Shown: positions 1-11,440, counted from the stretch's first letter. The stretch is DNA of 64,000 nucleotides from Reticulitermes speratus (GCA_021186555.1 JAJKFL010000014.1:37554698-37618697), one strand, 5' to 3'. The notes: generated from the letters alone by a model not told the origin. Numbers and translations are program-made.

Positions 1-478
1 GTGGTTTTAGAAGCAAATTTATATGTGGAGATGTCAACACGATTGACTTCAGATATTTGCCAACAGATAATACACACAGATTCTCCGAAAAAAAAAAAGA
101 GACAGACTGATCCAAAAGTAAATACGCTGTGTGACTTGAATGAACGACACAGTCTGATCGCAGTCATAAGCTACGTGTGATCGCACACAGCTTTCTTACA
201 ACCTGGAGTACGAGAGTATTGTGGCTCGTAGAACGAACAAATAGAGGAAACGAATATGATCGTAACAGAGCGGTCTATCCTCCTTTAAAAAGTCCGTTTG
301 TATTCTTACCTCAGTGCATCACGTTTATTCCACAATGGCTGCTCTAACACGCAATTCCATATGTTGTACCCTATTTCACCTGCATCGGTATGGATATCTC
401 TGTGGATTCCTACTGAAGAAAATACTTTATTATAGTACGAATTTCTGCAATGAATATTTTATATTCGGTTAATAGACT
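1..478. other. No recognisable feature
   Basis: I see no gene, repeat array or transposon end here. A short poly-A run lies near position 90. The stretch runs into the head of a LINE derivative at about 480. Confidence 0.5.
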
Positions 479-482
479 ATGA

Positions 483-543
483 TTAGTCGGTCCCTGTCAC
501 CATAAGTCGGTCCCTGTCACCACGATAAGTCGGTCCCTGTCAC
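483..543 (+). repeat. Triplicated 19-22 bp unit at a LINE head
   Basis: The unit AGTCGGTCCCTGTCACCA occurs three times in direct orientation just before the 5' part of a LINE derivative. Tandem short units at the 5' end are common in non-LTR retrotransposon promoters, so this is probably the element's own leader (inference). Confidence 0.6.
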
Positions 544-925
544 CACGGCATGGCGCGTCCTCGGGTTGCGGATGGAGGAACGGCTTCCAAATATGGAGGG
601 TAGCTGCGAATATGCAGTCGCGGACAGCCGAAAAGGGGTGGTCCTCCAGCTTGGGGGTTGGGCGAGGTGCTAACAACTCCTCACCTTAAAAAATTACCAT
701 GTTACGAAACACTATACAGAGCCTCGGACCTGGACTGATTCTTTGGTACGACTTAAGCAATGGAAAACTGGACTGGATTGATATGGCGCAGGATAGGGAC
801 AGGTGGCGGGCTCTGGTGAGTGCGGTAATGAACCTTCGGGTTCCATAAAACGCGGGGAATTTCTTGACTAGCTGACGACCTGTTAGCTTCTCAAGAAGGA
901 CTCTGCTCCATGGAGTTTATTTAGA
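544..925 (+). mobile_element. Internally deleted LINE: 5' leader joined to 3' tail
   Basis: The first part (about 544-765) looks like the 5' leader of an endonuclease/reverse-transcriptase LINE that I recall from blattodean genomes. From about 766 the sequence is the 3' end of the same kind of element: GACTGGATTGATATGGC..., GGGACAGGTGGCGGG and GTTCCATAAAACGCGGGG. The same 3' end occurs in this window at about 46980-47080, directly after a LINE ORF. The ORF that should lie between head and tail is missing, so the copy is an internal-deletion derivative with no coding capacity. The head assignment rests on memory; the tail match is visible within the window. Confidence 0.65.
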
Positions 926-1680
926 CAACAACACAGAACGATCTGCGCTTTATAGTTGTTTGTAAAAAAACTAACCCGCCACCCTCCTAGTGCCTCTCGC
1001 AGACAAAGCCACGTAGAACGACTGAAATCCGTTCTTTGTGGAGTGTTATAAGACTGCGATCGGACTCTACAAAATTCTGTGGTGGGAAGTGGACTCCGTA
1101 ATGCATTTTACTTGGTTTGTGGAACCATGCGGTGTGGCAGATTATTAAAGTTATTCCTCTGCACCTTTGCAATAAAGTGTGAGAATTTACAAACTTACAT
1201 ATAATAAGAACGATTAATGTTTTTAACCTGAAAATTTCCGTGAAGTTTGTGTTAAACAAAGAATAATATAGGGAAGTAAAAAATACTATATAAGTAAAAA
1301 CAAATTACATTTAATTACTTTGTCTCAGAAGTTTTGAACATCCTTTGCTGAAGTCCGTAATATTTTGCTAATTTTATAGTGTCTTTTTTTTTTTCTTACG
1401 TCGAGGGAGTCCAATTGGAGGAGAAAGAGCGGTCTGCCATTATTGTGTGCAACAATATTCTGTTACACTGAAAACAATTCACCATTACAAAATTTATCCA
1501 CAAACAATGGTAAAGTGTTGATAAAAATGGGATTTTTTAAATTATGTGTTAATAAAACTTCTACAGTAATAAACGTGTAACAAGAGTTTCAGTGTTATAC
1601 ATTCACAACGAATGACAGTACGTACACAGGTCACTGGTAGCAAAGAATGCATAGCACTCTAGACTTAATATGTCTTAAGG
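926..1680. other. AT-rich stretch, nothing recognised
   Basis: AT-rich sequence with a poly-T run near 1386. The minus-strand open frame at 987-1259 has no recognisable protein and is probably chance. It ends at the 8-bp target duplication of the hAT element. Confidence 0.45.
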
Positions 1681-2155
1681 CAGGGGTCGGAGAACCGGGG
1701 TAAATTACCCCAAGTGGGGTAAAAATGAAATTCTTGGGGGTAATGAGGACTCAATAGACATAAATAAAATTATATAAAAAGCGCGTTCCTTGTTACGATA
1801 GAAATTGTTACAGAGAAATCGATTGGACCCGAAGACAGTATCCAAATTGCTCTGACATCAAAATGCCCCAATTTTGATGTTATTGTATCAAAAATGAAAC
1901 AACATCATTTCTCCAAAACCTGAAGGTAAAAAGTTTTCAAAGAAATCCTTTTGTTTCATAATGAGGATATTAATTTATTTTATCGCATTTATTTTATACT
2001 TTTTATATTTATAATTGTATTCTCCGTATAAATAGATTCAATAAACCTTTTGAATTTAAATAATCTATGATTTTCTCCCTTTCAAATCAAGGGGGTAACG
2101 TCGGCGTAAATAAATATATTTTGGGGTAATAGGTAAAAAAGTTCCCCGACCCCTG
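1681..2155 (+). mobile_element. hAT-type MITE (475 bp) with 8-bp target duplication
   Basis: The element starts CAGGGGTCGG and ends CCGACCCCTG, a typical hAT-like terminal inverted repeat. It is flanked by TCTTAAGG and TCTTAAGT, an 8-bp duplication with one mismatch, which fits hAT insertion. Subterminal GGGGTAA / TTACCCC motifs are present. There is no transposase ORF. A longer copy in opposite orientation lies at 60334-61274; over the shared right half (about 360 bp) they differ at only a few positions, so both moved fairly recently. This copy lacks about 460 bp that the other has. Confidence 0.85.
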
Positions 2156-2895
2156 TCTTAAGTTGTCTGAACAACGTAACACAAGACTGCATCATCAATA
2201 ACAAAGCAGCAAGCAACCTTTTCTTGCAGAATTAAGAATCTTCCTCATTTCCTTTCAATGACCTTAATTTTATATTAAATAGATTATTTGTAAACTACTA
2301 TAAAATGATGTATGATGACACAGATGGAATAGGCAGCATGCATAGAAGAGGTGAGATGCCAGGAAGACAACGTTTCAGAGAACAAGGCGTTAATGGGAGA
2401 ATAATAATAGGATTTATGTTAGGAAAGTATGGTGTGAGTGCAAGCACGAAATGTGGTTGGTCCGCAGGAAAGTGCAGTGTTACGCAATTATAAAATGGTA
2501 GGAAATTTTGTGTTTCAGAACTGTGTGAAATTTTGTGGAAGAAATAAAATAAACTGACAGGTAAGCAAAGACGACACACAAGTCCATACTACTTAAAAGA
2601 ATATATGACAAATGCACAGAAAGAGGAAAAGTTAAAAATTATAAAAATTGAAAGGTAGAAGTAAAAATACGTGAAATGAAGCAGTAAAAAACAAAATAAA
2701 ATTAAACAAAAACTAAAATAAGAAGAAAAAGGATTGAAATAAAGCAAATAATAAATTTAGAAATGATAAATAAATATATTTAAATTAAACAAATTATTAT
2801 TTTTATAGGTTATGTAAGGTTACTCTTGCTATTTTTTTTGGTTAAGTGTATAGCAGTTACAATTTATCTTGTACACAAATAAAGGTCAAGTAATC
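2156..2895. other. AT-rich, no gene recognised
   Basis: Contains a strongly A-rich segment at about 2580-2790. Overlapping open frames on both strands near 2300-2580 have no recognisable domain and overlap one another, so I do not call them. Confidence 0.45.
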
Positions 2896-3118
2896 ACACT
2901 AAAACCTGGATAGGCCCTGAGGATTCTAGAAGGTTGAGGTTACCACATTTCAAGACAATAGGCACAGGAAGGTGGTAAGGTTGTCAGCCCTACCCACCAC
3001 CGCACTATGGATCTGGAGCAATAAAAAATCCCAAAGACAGAGCATCGGGAATCGAACTCGCGACCTTCCGGGTTGTAGCGCAGTGCCTCAATCAATTGCG
3101 CCACTGCAAGCCTCTATC
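2896..3118 (-). mobile_element. tRNA-derived SINE, family 3
   Basis: On the minus strand it starts with a tRNA-like head: a box A-like segment ending in GTTGATTGAGGCACTGCG and a box B-like GGTCGCGAGTTCGATTCCC. A body follows with the shared segment GGGCTGACAACCTTACCACC. Relatives lie at 14800-15062 (+), 41178-41470 (-), 48052-48290 (-) and a fragment at 62757. It is a retroposon and not a tRNA gene, because no cloverleaf 3' half follows. Confidence 0.75.
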
Positions 3119-3766
3119 ATGTAGACAAATATCAGCAGTAAATTGCTAGTCGTTGCTGTAGCATTCACATTATCTCTGCAGATGGCAGCGCCTTTTGCTA
3201 TTTTATTATCTTAGCATATACTTAGCTATCTTTCCATACCTTTTGACAGTTGTAAACGTTATGAATTTATAGCACTTAGGTTTTCATAGGCAAAAAGTGT
3301 TCCAAGTGCGGAGGAATAATTTTCTCAGTAGACTTTACTCTCAAAATTCAGTAATTACATCGATAACAACCATAACTCCTCGTCAAATTTCCAGCAAGCT
3401 TTATATGGAAACAGACGTACAGAATAATCACGACTCTTTCATCTCTTCTGTCATACCCGGAAGTTTCAATACAAATATTTCTGCTCCATCCATTGTTTTC
3501 AGAGCAGCAGATGATCAGAAGACAAGCGACTTTCGAGGAAAGCGATCATCAGGTCGGAACGCCTCACAACAAATTGTCCTCATTACATCTCGCATCTTCC
3601 GAGCCTCCACGTCGCCACATGACGCAACATTCGTGCCCTCTGAACTACTTCCGTCTAATTTCATGTTCAGTTTATTGTCGCTAACATTTCAGTACGTCTT
3701 AACTTAGAAAACTGTTACTACGTGCGTTTTAGCAGCAGATGAAGTATATGACATGCATTTCGATCC
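3119..3766. other. No supported gene
   Basis: An open frame of about 136 codons runs 3297-3707 on the + strand, but it begins at GTG and shows no recognisable domain. I treat it as chance. The stretch ends at a minisatellite. Confidence 0.4.
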
Positions 3767-4298
3767 TGTTCGGTTAAATCCGGATATTACCTGTTGAAAT
3801 GACTAACTGTTCGGTTAAATCTGGATATTACCTGTTGAAATGACTAACTGTTCGGTTAAATCTGGATATTACCTGTTGAAATGACTAACTGTTCGGTTAA
3901 ATCTAGATATTACCTGTTGAAATGACTAACTGTTCGGTTAAATCTGGATATTACCTGTTGAAATGACTAACTGTTCGGTTAAATCTGGATATTACCTGTT
4001 GAAATGACTAACTGTTCGGCTAAATCTGGATATTACCTGTTGAAATGACTAACTGTTCGGTTAAATCTGGATATTACCTGTTGAAATGACTAACTGTTCG
4101 GTTAAATCTGGATATTACCTGTTGAAATGACTAACTATTCGGTTAAATCTGGATATTACCTGTTGAAATGACTAACTGTTCGGTTAAATCTGGATATTAC
4201 CTGTTGAAATGACTAACTGTTCGGCTAAATCTGGATATTACCTGTTGAAATGACTAACTGTTCGGTTAAATCTGGATATTACCTGTTGAAATGACTAG
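3767..4298. repeat. 41-bp minisatellite, about 13 copies
   Basis: Head-to-tail array with unit TCGGTTAAATCTGGATATTA followed by CCTGTTGAAATGACTAACTGT. The spacing measured between successive units is 41 bp. Monomers are almost identical; differences are single bases such as CTGG/CTAG and GGTTAA/GGCTAA. Such homogeneity indicates recent expansion or ongoing conversion. Confidence 0.95.
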
Positions 4299-5165
4299 GT
4301 TTTTCGTAGTTTCTTCTCTGTATCAAAATACAAATGGCAAAATTCTCGCTTTACGTAGTTAAGCCCTACTCCTTAAAGAAGTATCGCATTGGAGGTCAAG
4401 CAATAAATATTCTGAATATCGGTACTACATCGATATAAGTTACCCGCTTCATGCTTGCGCCGCTTCATCCTCTCCGTAAAATATACACGCTACCAGCTGT
4501 ATAGACGGCTATGTGGGCTCCACAGGCAGTCTGAATGTTTCGGAGAAAAGATAAATCTTTGCCCTTGCTGGGAATCCAGATAAGATATCCGCTTTGTCAT
4601 TGCTCATAGGCTAGTAACTACAGTGACTGAGCTATTCCGGCTTCACTAGTTTCTTGGAATAGGCCGCAACAGTGTCATTCAAAATTCACACCAAATCATC
4701 AATAATTAAAAGTTCACATTATGTAAATTATTATCTGTCAGTGAAATGACATCCAGTTAGAGATATAATTATGTCCATTATATTTAGAATTATTGTAGCC
4801 CTTAGTCATGGCTGCAATTTTAATAATTCGCTTGTAACATATACACAGAACTGTATTTCTTGAATATCTGAATATTTGAACGATCGTCAGATTCTTAATG
4901 ATGACTGAACTTTAAAGAAAAGTATGATTTTACCACCCACATAAATATTAAAATAAGAAGTTCAGTTAAAATGCCACAAATTCTCCTAAACAATGTATTT
5001 CAAACTTCCTACTTAACGTTTCCAGTTACATGACACCAACTTTTGAAGTTATAAAATGAAAAGTCTGCAATATTCCATGCCTGGGAAGTATTGACATATC
5101 ATACAAAGAGCGCACAATCATGACCAGACAAATACACAAATAAATATGGATAAAACCTGTCTTAT
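4299..5165. other. No recognisable feature
   Basis: I see no ORF, array or transposon end that I can support in this stretch. Confidence 0.4.
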
Positions 5166-5167
5166 TT

Positions 5168-5210
5168 ACCCTCCTACATGTTTCGACCATGTATGTGGCC
5201 ACCATCAGGC
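5168..5210 (-). ncRNA. Degenerate hammerhead-like motif
   Basis: On the minus strand: CTGATGG, a hairpin TGGCCA...TGGTC, then GAAAC-AT-GTA-GGAGG. The core has G where the hammerhead consensus needs A9, so I regard it as a decayed copy of the motif seen intact at 9313-9354. Confidence 0.35.
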
Positions 5211-5759
5211 AGGTGGTGTAATTTTTTAGATGATTACTAATTCTTGCATTAAACAATACCTCCAGACAGCTGACATATTTCAAACACGTATTACAACTAG
5301 ATGATAGTCAAATATGCATTTGGCAATGGTGAGGTATAAACTTATCATTGGTACTATGTTAAAGCACGAAACACATTACGCAAGGACATATATAGTAGAG
5401 TTATATACGTTATTGAACGCAATTTATGGTGAAAAATTGAATTTAAAAATTAATTAGAATTTAAACAGGTCTCCTGAAAAAGTGAAAATAAAATATATAT
5501 AATTCCATGCACACTACACATTATAGAGGTCATAAATATATTATCTTGTAATCATCTACGTTATGTGAATGAACACCCAGAAGTTGTATTTGGCTAGTAA
5601 CCTATAAATGTCGATACTGGCTCGGAAGATATTGTGTACTCTTTTGGCCCTTGGCAATGGGAAATTCGCTGCAATGTAAGATTCCTTTAAGAAAATAAGC
5701 ACAGGAAAAGTTCGATTTAATAAATTACCTCATAATTAAGTAGTTTTGGAAATGTCTAT

Positions 5760-6075
5760 TTGAATTATACAGCATGGAAAGAAGAGAAACTTTAGGGAAA
5801 ACTGCAGAGTTCTTGCTGCATAAACACCGAGGTAGCCAACTTGTTAGACCTGCTTCTTCCCCAGAAGCAGGTAACCGTTCTAAAGCATGTTTTGAAGCTT
5901 TCACAGTGGTGTAACTGAGGGCTACGGCTTTCTGGGATAAGACACTGCGTCGTTGGGCGACTGATTCCCGACGTATCAAACTAACGTATTGCCTCTTTGA
6001 GAATGAACGCTATAGGTTCCTTTGAAACGTCGGAAACCGCTCATGCAAAGACGCAGGGTCACAAGCGACAAATCC
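5760..6075. repeat. Foldback-type dispersed repeat, family B
   Basis: Contains the shared pieces GAAGCTTTCACAGTGGTGTA, CCCGACGTATC and CCTTTGAAACGTCGG. Related pieces occur at 13490-13740, 15185-15345 and 50390-50665. The two halves carry related sequence in opposite orientation, as in foldback MITEs. No coding capacity is seen. Confidence 0.5.
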
Positions 6076-6189
6076 TGAATACTTAAACCGCCCTTACGTT
6101 CGTATGCTCATGGGAGTCAGGGCTTCATTACTTATAATTGTCATATGTCTATTTATTTTAAGTGTTGTCTTTATGACGATCTCAGTACC

Positions 6190-6390
6190 TAAATTTGTAC
6201 GGTGTCGGAAGTTAAGATGGTCACCAATAATGATTTTGAATCTATTTGGCAGAAAAAATCGTGGACTAATTTGATATCAGCCTTTGCACAAAGGGATGAG
6301 GAAAACCACCAAAGGCTTCGGTCAGGATAGCCGGTCGTCGGTTTCGAACCCAGAACCTTTCGACCAAAAAGCAGCAACGATGGTCACTGA
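6190..6390 (-). mobile_element. Probable SINE relic with box B-like motif
   Basis: On the minus strand the box B-like GGTTCGAAACC (on + GGTTTCGAACC, near 6340) precedes a body. It does not match SINE families 1-3 of this window. Either another SINE family or a decayed tRNA-like sequence. Confidence 0.35.
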
Positions 6391-6654
6391 TTCCTGGCAT
6401 ATATTTTCAGTGTTATAATTGTCATTCCTTAAAAGAATATGATAAGTTTAGATCCTAAGTCAGGCAGAGTAACAACAAATTTCTTATTTCTGCTATGGTC
6501 GTCTGAGTCTGTGTATAAATTACTGAATTTATTTGAGAATTTCAGGGGTTGGAGCGCTCACCCCCTACCCTTGACAATAGTCTCCCAATGCTATTAGCAA
6601 CAGTTTTCTACACAGTAATACTCATATTCATAAGTAAAAAGAATCAAATTTTCT

Positions 6655-6850
6655 TGGATGTGACTTTGTGTTGTTGGGAGAGAAATCTCACACGTTTAGC
6701 ACGATTGTAGTCCCTGCATCCTGAGGGTCAAGCAATTTAAGAAGAATTTATTCTTTGGCGTCTTGACCCTGTAGAAGAAGGCGTTAAAATCATCCGAAAC
6801 GTTGGTGGAAACATTCACAAAAGACACAGCGCACATCCCAGATGACTTGC
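6655..6850. repeat. Foldback-like repeat relic
   Basis: Carries a TTGACCCT...AGGGTCAA inverted pair and a CCGAAACGTTGG segment, resembling the foldback families at 10745 and 12117 but more diverged. No ORF. Confidence 0.4.
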
Positions 6851-7384
6851 ATATTAAGCAACACCGAAGCTAGAACTTCAAAACTCGAATTCATACGCAA
6901 ATTTCCATTTACATTCCAATGGAACAGCATTGCTGTAAATGAAGTTAGATTATTTAGCAGAGGCAGAGGATGACAAGTGAAGTGATGGTTGGGCAGGTAA
7001 TTAGCCTAGCTCAGTGGCAGATGATCTGAAAGTTTATCATTTGCATTCAGTAAAGACTTGTTCTTTTGTGTTCATCTGATTTGTCTTCAGATCAAAATAT
7101 ACTGTTGGTACAAATATTAACATATAACAAACTTTGTTCCTTGAAAATTTTAAATACTCGTAACGCCGAAAAATGTTTAAAAGAAGATTGTAAATGGTGT
7201 AATCCTTTATTTTAAAAATATTTTAACAGTACACGCGTAAATGTAACTTCTACACCTAAAAGAAAGTTACGGCCTTCCCAAGCCGACTGGAACGAAAATA
7301 GAAAAATGTGGAAAGGACAGAAATTTCTTCATGTGCGTAAGCAAAGTTTATATTTCATTACACAGATTTTTATGAAAAACCTAT

Positions 7385-8530
7385 TTGTTCAGCAGCATTA
7401 TATGAGATCTTGTACAGTGTGTCACATTTGTTCAGCAGCATTATATATCTTGTACAGTGTGTCACATTTGTTCAGCAGCATTATATGAGATCTTGTACAG
7501 TGTGTCACATTTGTTCAGCAGCATTATATGATATCTTGTACAGTGTGTCACATTTGTTCAGCAGCATTATATGATATCTTGTACAGTGTGTCACATTTGT
7601 TCAGCAGCATTATATGAGATCTTGTACAGTGTGTCACATTTGTTCAGCAGCATTATATGATATCTTGTACAGTGTGTCACATTTGTTCAGCAGCATTATA
7701 TGATTTCTTGTACAGTGTGTCACATTTGTTCAGCAGCATTATATGATATCTTGTACAGTGTGTCACATTTGTTCAGCAGCATTATATGAGATCTTGTACA
7801 GTGTGTCACATTTGTTCAGCAGCATTATATATCTTGTACAGTGTGTCACATTTGTTCAGCAGCATTATATGAGATCTTGTACAGTGTGTCACATTTGTTC
7901 AGCAGCATTATATGATATCTTGTACAGTGTGTCACATTTGTTCAGCAGCATTATATGATATCTTGTACAGTGTGTCACATTTGTTCAGCAGCATTATATG
8001 ATATCTTGTACAGTGTATCACATTTGTTCAGCAGCATTATATGATATCTTGTACAGTGTGTCACATTTGTTCAGCAGCATTATATGATTTCTTGTACAGT
8101 GTGTCACATTTGTTCAGCAGCATTATATGATATCTTGTACAGTGTGTCACATTTGTTCATCAGCATTATATGAGATCTTGTACAGTGTGTCACATTTGTT
8201 CAGCAGCATTATATGATTTCTTGTACAGTGTGTCACATTTGTTCAGCAGCATTATATGATATCTTGTACAGTGTGTCACATTTGTTCAGCAGCATTATAT
8301 GATATGTTGTACAGTGTGTCACATTTGTTCAGCAGCATTATATGAGATCTTGTACAGTGTGTCACATTTGTTCAGCAGCATTATATGATATCTTGTACAG
8401 TGTGTCACATTTGTTCAGCAGCATTATATGATATCTTGTACAGTGTGTCACATTTGTTCAGCAGCATTATATGATATCTTGTACAGTGTGTCACATTTGT
8501 TCAGCAGCATTATATGAGATCTTGTGCAGT
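7385..8530. repeat. 43-bp minisatellite, about 27 copies
   Basis: Direct array with unit TTGTTCAGCAGCATTATATG followed by AGATCTTGTACAGTGTGTCACAT; measured spacing is 43 bp. The most variable site is GAGATC / GATATC / GATTTC, and two monomers lack the GAGA segment (TATATATCTTG). Variant types recur in an order suggesting multi-monomer block duplication. Small open frames across it are by-products of the repeat. Confidence 0.95.
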
Positions 8531-8952
8531 GTGTCATGCAGAACGGCTAATCAGTCAACAGAAGTTAAGGGCAGAAATAGTGGCAGTGTTACTGCGTCAA
8601 ATTTAATGAAAATCGGGCTTGTTCGACAAATATTTTTAAAGAAATCCTATGCAGAATTTCATGAAAACCCGACACAGATTTCACTCAGTTGTAACACCTC
8701 ACGGATAGACAGACGGACGCATAAGACTTTCATATAATGTGTTCTTCTTTTTTACCCCTTAAATAATATTTAATGAACCTTGTATGTCTTCTACATACAG
8801 ACATTAATCATACACAGAACACGTTCCTCCGAATCGTTGCTATTTACCAAACTGCACGGTGTCGAAGCCCACAAAACATTAATCTTCACAGTAGTAGTCG
8901 TAAGAAGCTATTAAGAAAAATATAAAATTTACCTGTATAAGTTTAACATTAA

Positions 8953-9208
8953 CCGATCCCAGTGACCGCGTGGTCTAAAGCGTGGGTGTGTGGCCGCTCG
9001 CTTGCTAGGATTGTGGGTTTGAATCCCGCCGGCGGCATGGATGTCTGTCTCTTGTGAGTGTTGTGTGTTGTCAGGTAGAGGTCTGTGCGATGGGCTGATC
9101 ACTCGTCCAGAGGCTTCCTACCGAGTGTGACGTGTCTGAGTGTGATCGTGAAGCCTCGATAATGAGAAGGCCCTGGCTCACTAGGGGCTGTTGCACCATT
9201 GGGGGAGG
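8953..9208 (+). mobile_element. tRNA-derived SINE, family 1
   Basis: Starts CCGATCCCAGTGACC with a tRNA-like head: box A-like TGGTCTAAAGCGTGGG and box B-like GTGGGTTTGAATCCCG. Then comes the body (TCTTGTGAGTGTTGTGTG, TCAGGTAGAGG) and a tail with AGGGGCTGTTGCACCATTGG. Full-length relatives in this window are at 34382, 37114, 40814, 47246 (-) and 57262 (-). Confidence 0.85.
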
Positions 9209-9312
9209 ACAAAATGTTAGCATATCCATAATCAGTGAAACAGAGGATACAGTATTTAATTCGACTAACTACACAGATAACCTCAAATAACTATTTGTTA
9301 TTTTGTGATGTT

Positions 9313-9354
9313 CCTCCTACATGTTTCGGCCCCTACAGGCCATCTTCAGGGAGG
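9313..9354 (-). ncRNA. Hammerhead-like ribozyme motif (intact)
   Basis: Minus strand, in order: CCTCC (stem I, 9354-9350); CTGAAGA (9349-9343); an extra T; stem-loop II GGCCT-GTAG-GGGCC; GAAAC; AT; GTA (9320-9318); GGAGG (9317-9313), which pairs perfectly with the opening CCTCC. This fits a type I hammerhead with a 2-bp stem III and cleavage expected after the A of GTA. Departure from consensus: one extra U between A9 and stem II. Activity is inferred only. Confidence 0.55.
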
Positions 9355-9711
9355 TAATTTACAAAGGAATATGTTAGCAACATATGCTTTCAAAGATGTG
9401 AATCTATGACGTTAAAAGACAGTGTTACAAATTAAAGTATTGCTAAAAATGTATTAAATGTAGTTCACTGATTACAAATCAACGAAACGCAATACACTAC
9501 AGTGAATTGTAAAAAATGCACGGTGAGAATAATATAAAATGTTGATTAGTTACGGGTATTGTTAATTTCTTGATAATTTTACGTTTAGTTACAATTATCT
9601 ATGTCATTACTCTCATCTTCATTCTAAAGTTTACTCGTGTGTTGTGTAGTGATGTTTACACCGAAGACGACCTGTTCAAGCGAAAGTAGAAACGATTAAA
9701 TGTTAAATATT

Positions 9712-10026
9712 TTCAATAATCACCAACTAATGCACATAAACTTTATTCACAACAGTTTATTCTTAAAATTCTCCTATACGTATTTCGGTGGTTTAAACCA
9801 CCATCTTCAGGGGGTCATAGAGATTAATATGCATAGACTTATAGTTATTACATATATGGTTATATTCATATATGTAGAATGTGAGTGGGCTGATATTGTC
9901 CACTTCGTACAGTATGTAAAATTATGTAAAATTACTATAAAATGAATTAAAGGCTGTTAAAATGATTACATATTTTGTAGTTAGCCTGAAAATTATCATT
10001 ATGTGCATTAGTTGGTGATTATTGAA
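9712..10026. mobile_element. Short element with perfect 28-bp inverted termini
   Basis: Positions 9712-9739 and 9999-10026 are perfect inverted repeats containing CCAACTAATGCAC / GTGCATTAGTTGG. The 315-bp element carries a hammerhead-like motif at 9771-9814 and no convincing ORF. The same terminal box occurs near 25260, 52568, 55906 and 61576, always beside a related motif. It could be a MITE or a solo terminal repeat of a Penelope-like element. Confidence 0.7.
9771..9814 (-). ncRNA. Hammerhead-like motif with covarying stem III
   Basis: Minus strand: CCCC, CTGAAGA, T, hairpin GGTGGTTTAAACCACC, GAAAT-ACGT-ATA, GGAG. The usual A-C...G-T stem III is here A-T...A-T, so both partners of one pair changed together. 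Stem I has one mismatch. It lies inside the 28-bp inverted-repeat element. Confidence 0.45.
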
Positions 10027-10744
10027 CATATCTCATTTGAAAATGCACGGTAGATACAACGTTAAGTTAAATATTTACTTTGAGTTTCTTTTATAATTTC
10101 ATTAGTAATTCACCAATAAAATTACTATTTTGATCTAATGGCTGAAGTAAATCTTCTAGATTGTGAAAATTCACAATGCATATACAGGTTACTGCCTTCT
10201 GAGTTAATACTCCTTGAAGTTACGTAGACACAGCCAAGGTATAAATGTTTTAGAAGAATGACTTCCTTCAAAATCAGCGCCTGTATATCTGTAAAAAAAA
10301 TTAAATATATGTTGCAGCTTTCTAAGATTATCAGCTGACTGGAAACAGATCAACTAACTCGCAAAGGTGTGGCTAAATGCCCCTTGATATCTCCACGACA
10401 ATTTGCAAGCGCAAACAGTCTGACGAACCTGTGTCCTTTCACTTAGGCCTATGCTTTCTTCTTTTAATTTCTACCGCACTAAATTTAACGACGGAACTAA
10501 ACAAGTACTACCGCAAATGAAAATGGACCAAGTGTTCTGCAAAACAGGAGTATGAAAGTGAAATTTTCTTGATAATTGTTGCATATATCGGTCTGGTATA
10601 ATGAGCAATAGTCCCATGTAAAACCTGCCACATTTAAAGCATCCAACAACCTGACTTATATATTGATTTACTAACAAACAAGCTATGTATGTAACTACCC
10701 TATGGGCTGACGGAGAAGCTAGCCAGCAAGGAAAGAAGCACATA
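10027..10744. other. No recognisable feature
   Basis: The minus-strand open frame at 10471-10839 runs into the following foldback repeat and has no recognisable domain, so I do not call it a gene. Confidence 0.4.
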
Positions 10745-10990
10745 AACATATGAGATCTGCGCTGTTGTGGAATATTACGCAGCGTTGAGTGGTAGTTCTC
10801 TACCGACGTTTCGGGACAATCTATCGGTCCCATCTTCAAGGGTCAAGGAGCCTTCTTAGACTTCTTGACTCTTGAACATATTACCGATAGGTTGTCCTGA
10901 AACGTCGATACAGAACTGACACTCAACGCTGCGTAATATCATAGAAGAGCGCATATCTCATCTACATCGTGGCGGAAGCCTGAAATCAGG
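10745..10990. mobile_element. Foldback MITE, family A
   Basis: Near-palindromic: left arm about 10750-10852 (GAGATCTGCGCT..., ATTACGCAGCGTTGAG, CGACGTTTCGGGACA, CCATCTTCAAGGGTCAAG) and right arm about 10866-10964 in reverse. The loop is only about 13 bp. Each arm carries GAAACGTCG next to a TTGAAGATGGG-like segment, the same layout as the hammerhead-like motifs but with T instead of C at the first core base. Copies: 12117, 28425 (one arm), 30350, 36820. Confidence 0.7.
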
Positions 10991-11128
10991 CATAAACAAA
11001 TGAATTCCTGGGTGCAAGGCCTCCCTTCTTCTTATGTTCGAAAAGTATCGTATAAAACCCATACCTACTCTTTAACCTTCTAAGGCCTAGCAATTACTGT
11101 ATTTACCACCAGGTTTAGCTTCCAGAAT

Positions 11129-11440
11129 TTCTGCATTCTGTCCACAGAGTGTATTTATGTGTTTTGTATGAATCTCAGAACAAACAGCGACTCTGCTCTA
11201 CCCAAATTTAACTGTCTGGTTTTTATAATCTTAGATGGAGAGTGTTTACTGCGCGGTACGAACTGAATATTTATATATCAATACGTTTAACATTCACAAA
11301 TTCTACGTTCTGCCCACACAGTGTATTTATGTGTTTTGTATGAATCTCAGAACAAACAGCGACTCTGCTCTACCCAAATTTAACTGACTGGTTTTTATAA
11401 TCTTAGATGGAGAGTGTTTACTGCGCGGTACGAACTGGGT
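11129..11440. repeat. 172-bp tandem duplication
   Basis: Two direct copies beginning near 11129 and 11301, compared by their shared GTGTATTTATGTGTTTTGTA at 11149 and 11321. The inner region is almost identical, including GGAGAGTGTTTACTGCGCGG. A diverged relative of the same sequence lies at about 26945-27060, just before the mariner. Confidence 0.85.

Noticed and set aside
3297-3707. 136-codon open frame
   Set aside because: GTG start, no recognisable domain, next to a minisatellite and without splice or promoter support.
3767-4298. CRISPR array
   Set aside because: The repeats are contiguous with no spacers, and the genome is eukaryotic.
7306-8737. Open frames with repeated Cys-His-Ile-Cys-Ser-Ala-Ala motifs
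   Set aside because: They translate the 43-bp minisatellite and stop at the TGA in most monomers.
8953-9030. tRNA gene prediction from box A and box B
   Set aside because: Heads of several SINEs carry these boxes, but no complete cloverleaf or acceptor stem is present.
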